Origin: Oribacterium sp. C9
Lineage (GTDB): Bacteria > Bacillota > Clostridia > Lachnospirales > Lachnospiraceae
Assembly (NCBI RefSeq): GCF_002007235.1
Contig: NZ_MUHW01000011.1
Location: 57,149-121,148 of the forward strand
DNA length: 64,000 nucleotides
Direction: 5' to 3'
Shown: in pieces, positions 63,956 to 64,000 of the stretch
How positions within the stretch are numbered: position 1 is the stretch's first letter
Layout of the letters: each line of letters opens with the position of its first letter
The notes under the pieces: model-generated
Seen by the model: the letters and a program-made list of their open reading frames with translations, nothing else
The model's database searches: none
Told to the model about the DNA's origin: nothing
Translations under genes and position numbers: made by a program

Positions 63956-64000
63956 ATGGCGGGCATGCCGCCAGTCTGTGGTGAAAGTCCACGTGGGGCG
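63956..64000 (+). other. Structured sequence at the window end, possibly the start of an RNA element
   Basis: GGCGGGCATGCCGCC folds into a 5-bp GC stem, and GTGG...CCAC with TGAAAGT between forms a second hairpin. The GGTGAAAGTCC string recalls domain I of clostridial group II introns, but only 45 bases are visible and no intron 5' end was proved. Confidence 0.3.

Noticed and set aside
1..64000. CRISPR array or prophage
   Set aside because: No regularly spaced direct repeats and no phage structural, integrase or transposase genes were found.

Overview
The window looks like chromosomal DNA of a low-GC Gram-positive anaerobe of the Lachnospiraceae, most like Butyrivibrio, Pseudobutyrivibrio or Lachnospira. 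This is inferred from moderately AT-rich coding DNA, strong AGGAGG-type ribosome sites, PPi-dependent glycolysis, Clostridia-type gene orders (rel, MBL hydrolase, hemZ) and an intracellular pectin-degrading set. About 53 protein genes, one tRNA-Arg(CCG), one preQ1-I riboswitch, many intrinsic terminators and one repeat-like element can be supported. No rRNA, CRISPR array, prophage or transposase gene was seen.

Region 1 (1-13142) is a pectin and uronate utilisation region. It holds the tail of a TRAP permease, a FadR-type regulator, a transaldolase, a PPi-phosphofructokinase, a divergent pair of pectinesterase (CE8) and polygalacturonase (GH28), a sugar ABC importer (lipoprotein plus two permeases, no ATPase), an unsaturated galacturonyl hydrolase (GH105), an AraC regulator and a sugar-phosphate isomerase-like protein. 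None of the three hydrolases has a signal peptide, so the likely route is import of oligogalacturonides followed by cytoplasmic de-esterification and cleavage. A CcpA-like cre site lies in the divergent region. A mannonate oxidoreductase-like SDR at 41850 fits the same catabolism.

Region 2 (13143-26648) is mostly housekeeping: a CorC-type transporter behind a long structured leader with its own promoter, Nudix hydrolase, apt, greA, a CBS protein, rel, an MBL hydrolase, hemZ, an OPT transporter coupled to a PqqD-like protein, a 63-residue orphan, and queT behind a preQ1 riboswitch.

Region 3 (26684-41643) is sensory and membrane biology: a 1.4-kb-residue-class PAS/GGDEF/EAL/GAF protein (about 1415 residues), a split chromate-type transporter, a ZorA/ZorB-like motor pair without other Zorya genes, an NhaC antiporter, an unknown protein, and a histidine kinase, CPBP-like membrane protein and REC-SARP response regulator cassette.

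Region 4 (41644-64000) contains the SDR, DAHP synthase, tyrS, two secreted proteins (one a likely glycosidase), luxS, a zinc-ribbon SPFH protein, tRNA-Arg, an RpiR regulator, a 255-bp inverted-repeat element, uvrB, leuB, serC-serA, a K+-dependent membrane pyrophosphatase, a DUF1015 protein and ftsH. PPi-PFK and the membrane pyrophosphatase together point to PPi-based energy saving. The best candidates for new biology are the orphan ZorAB-like motor, the kinase/CPBP/SARP cassette, the corC leader RNA and the repeat element at 51596-51850.
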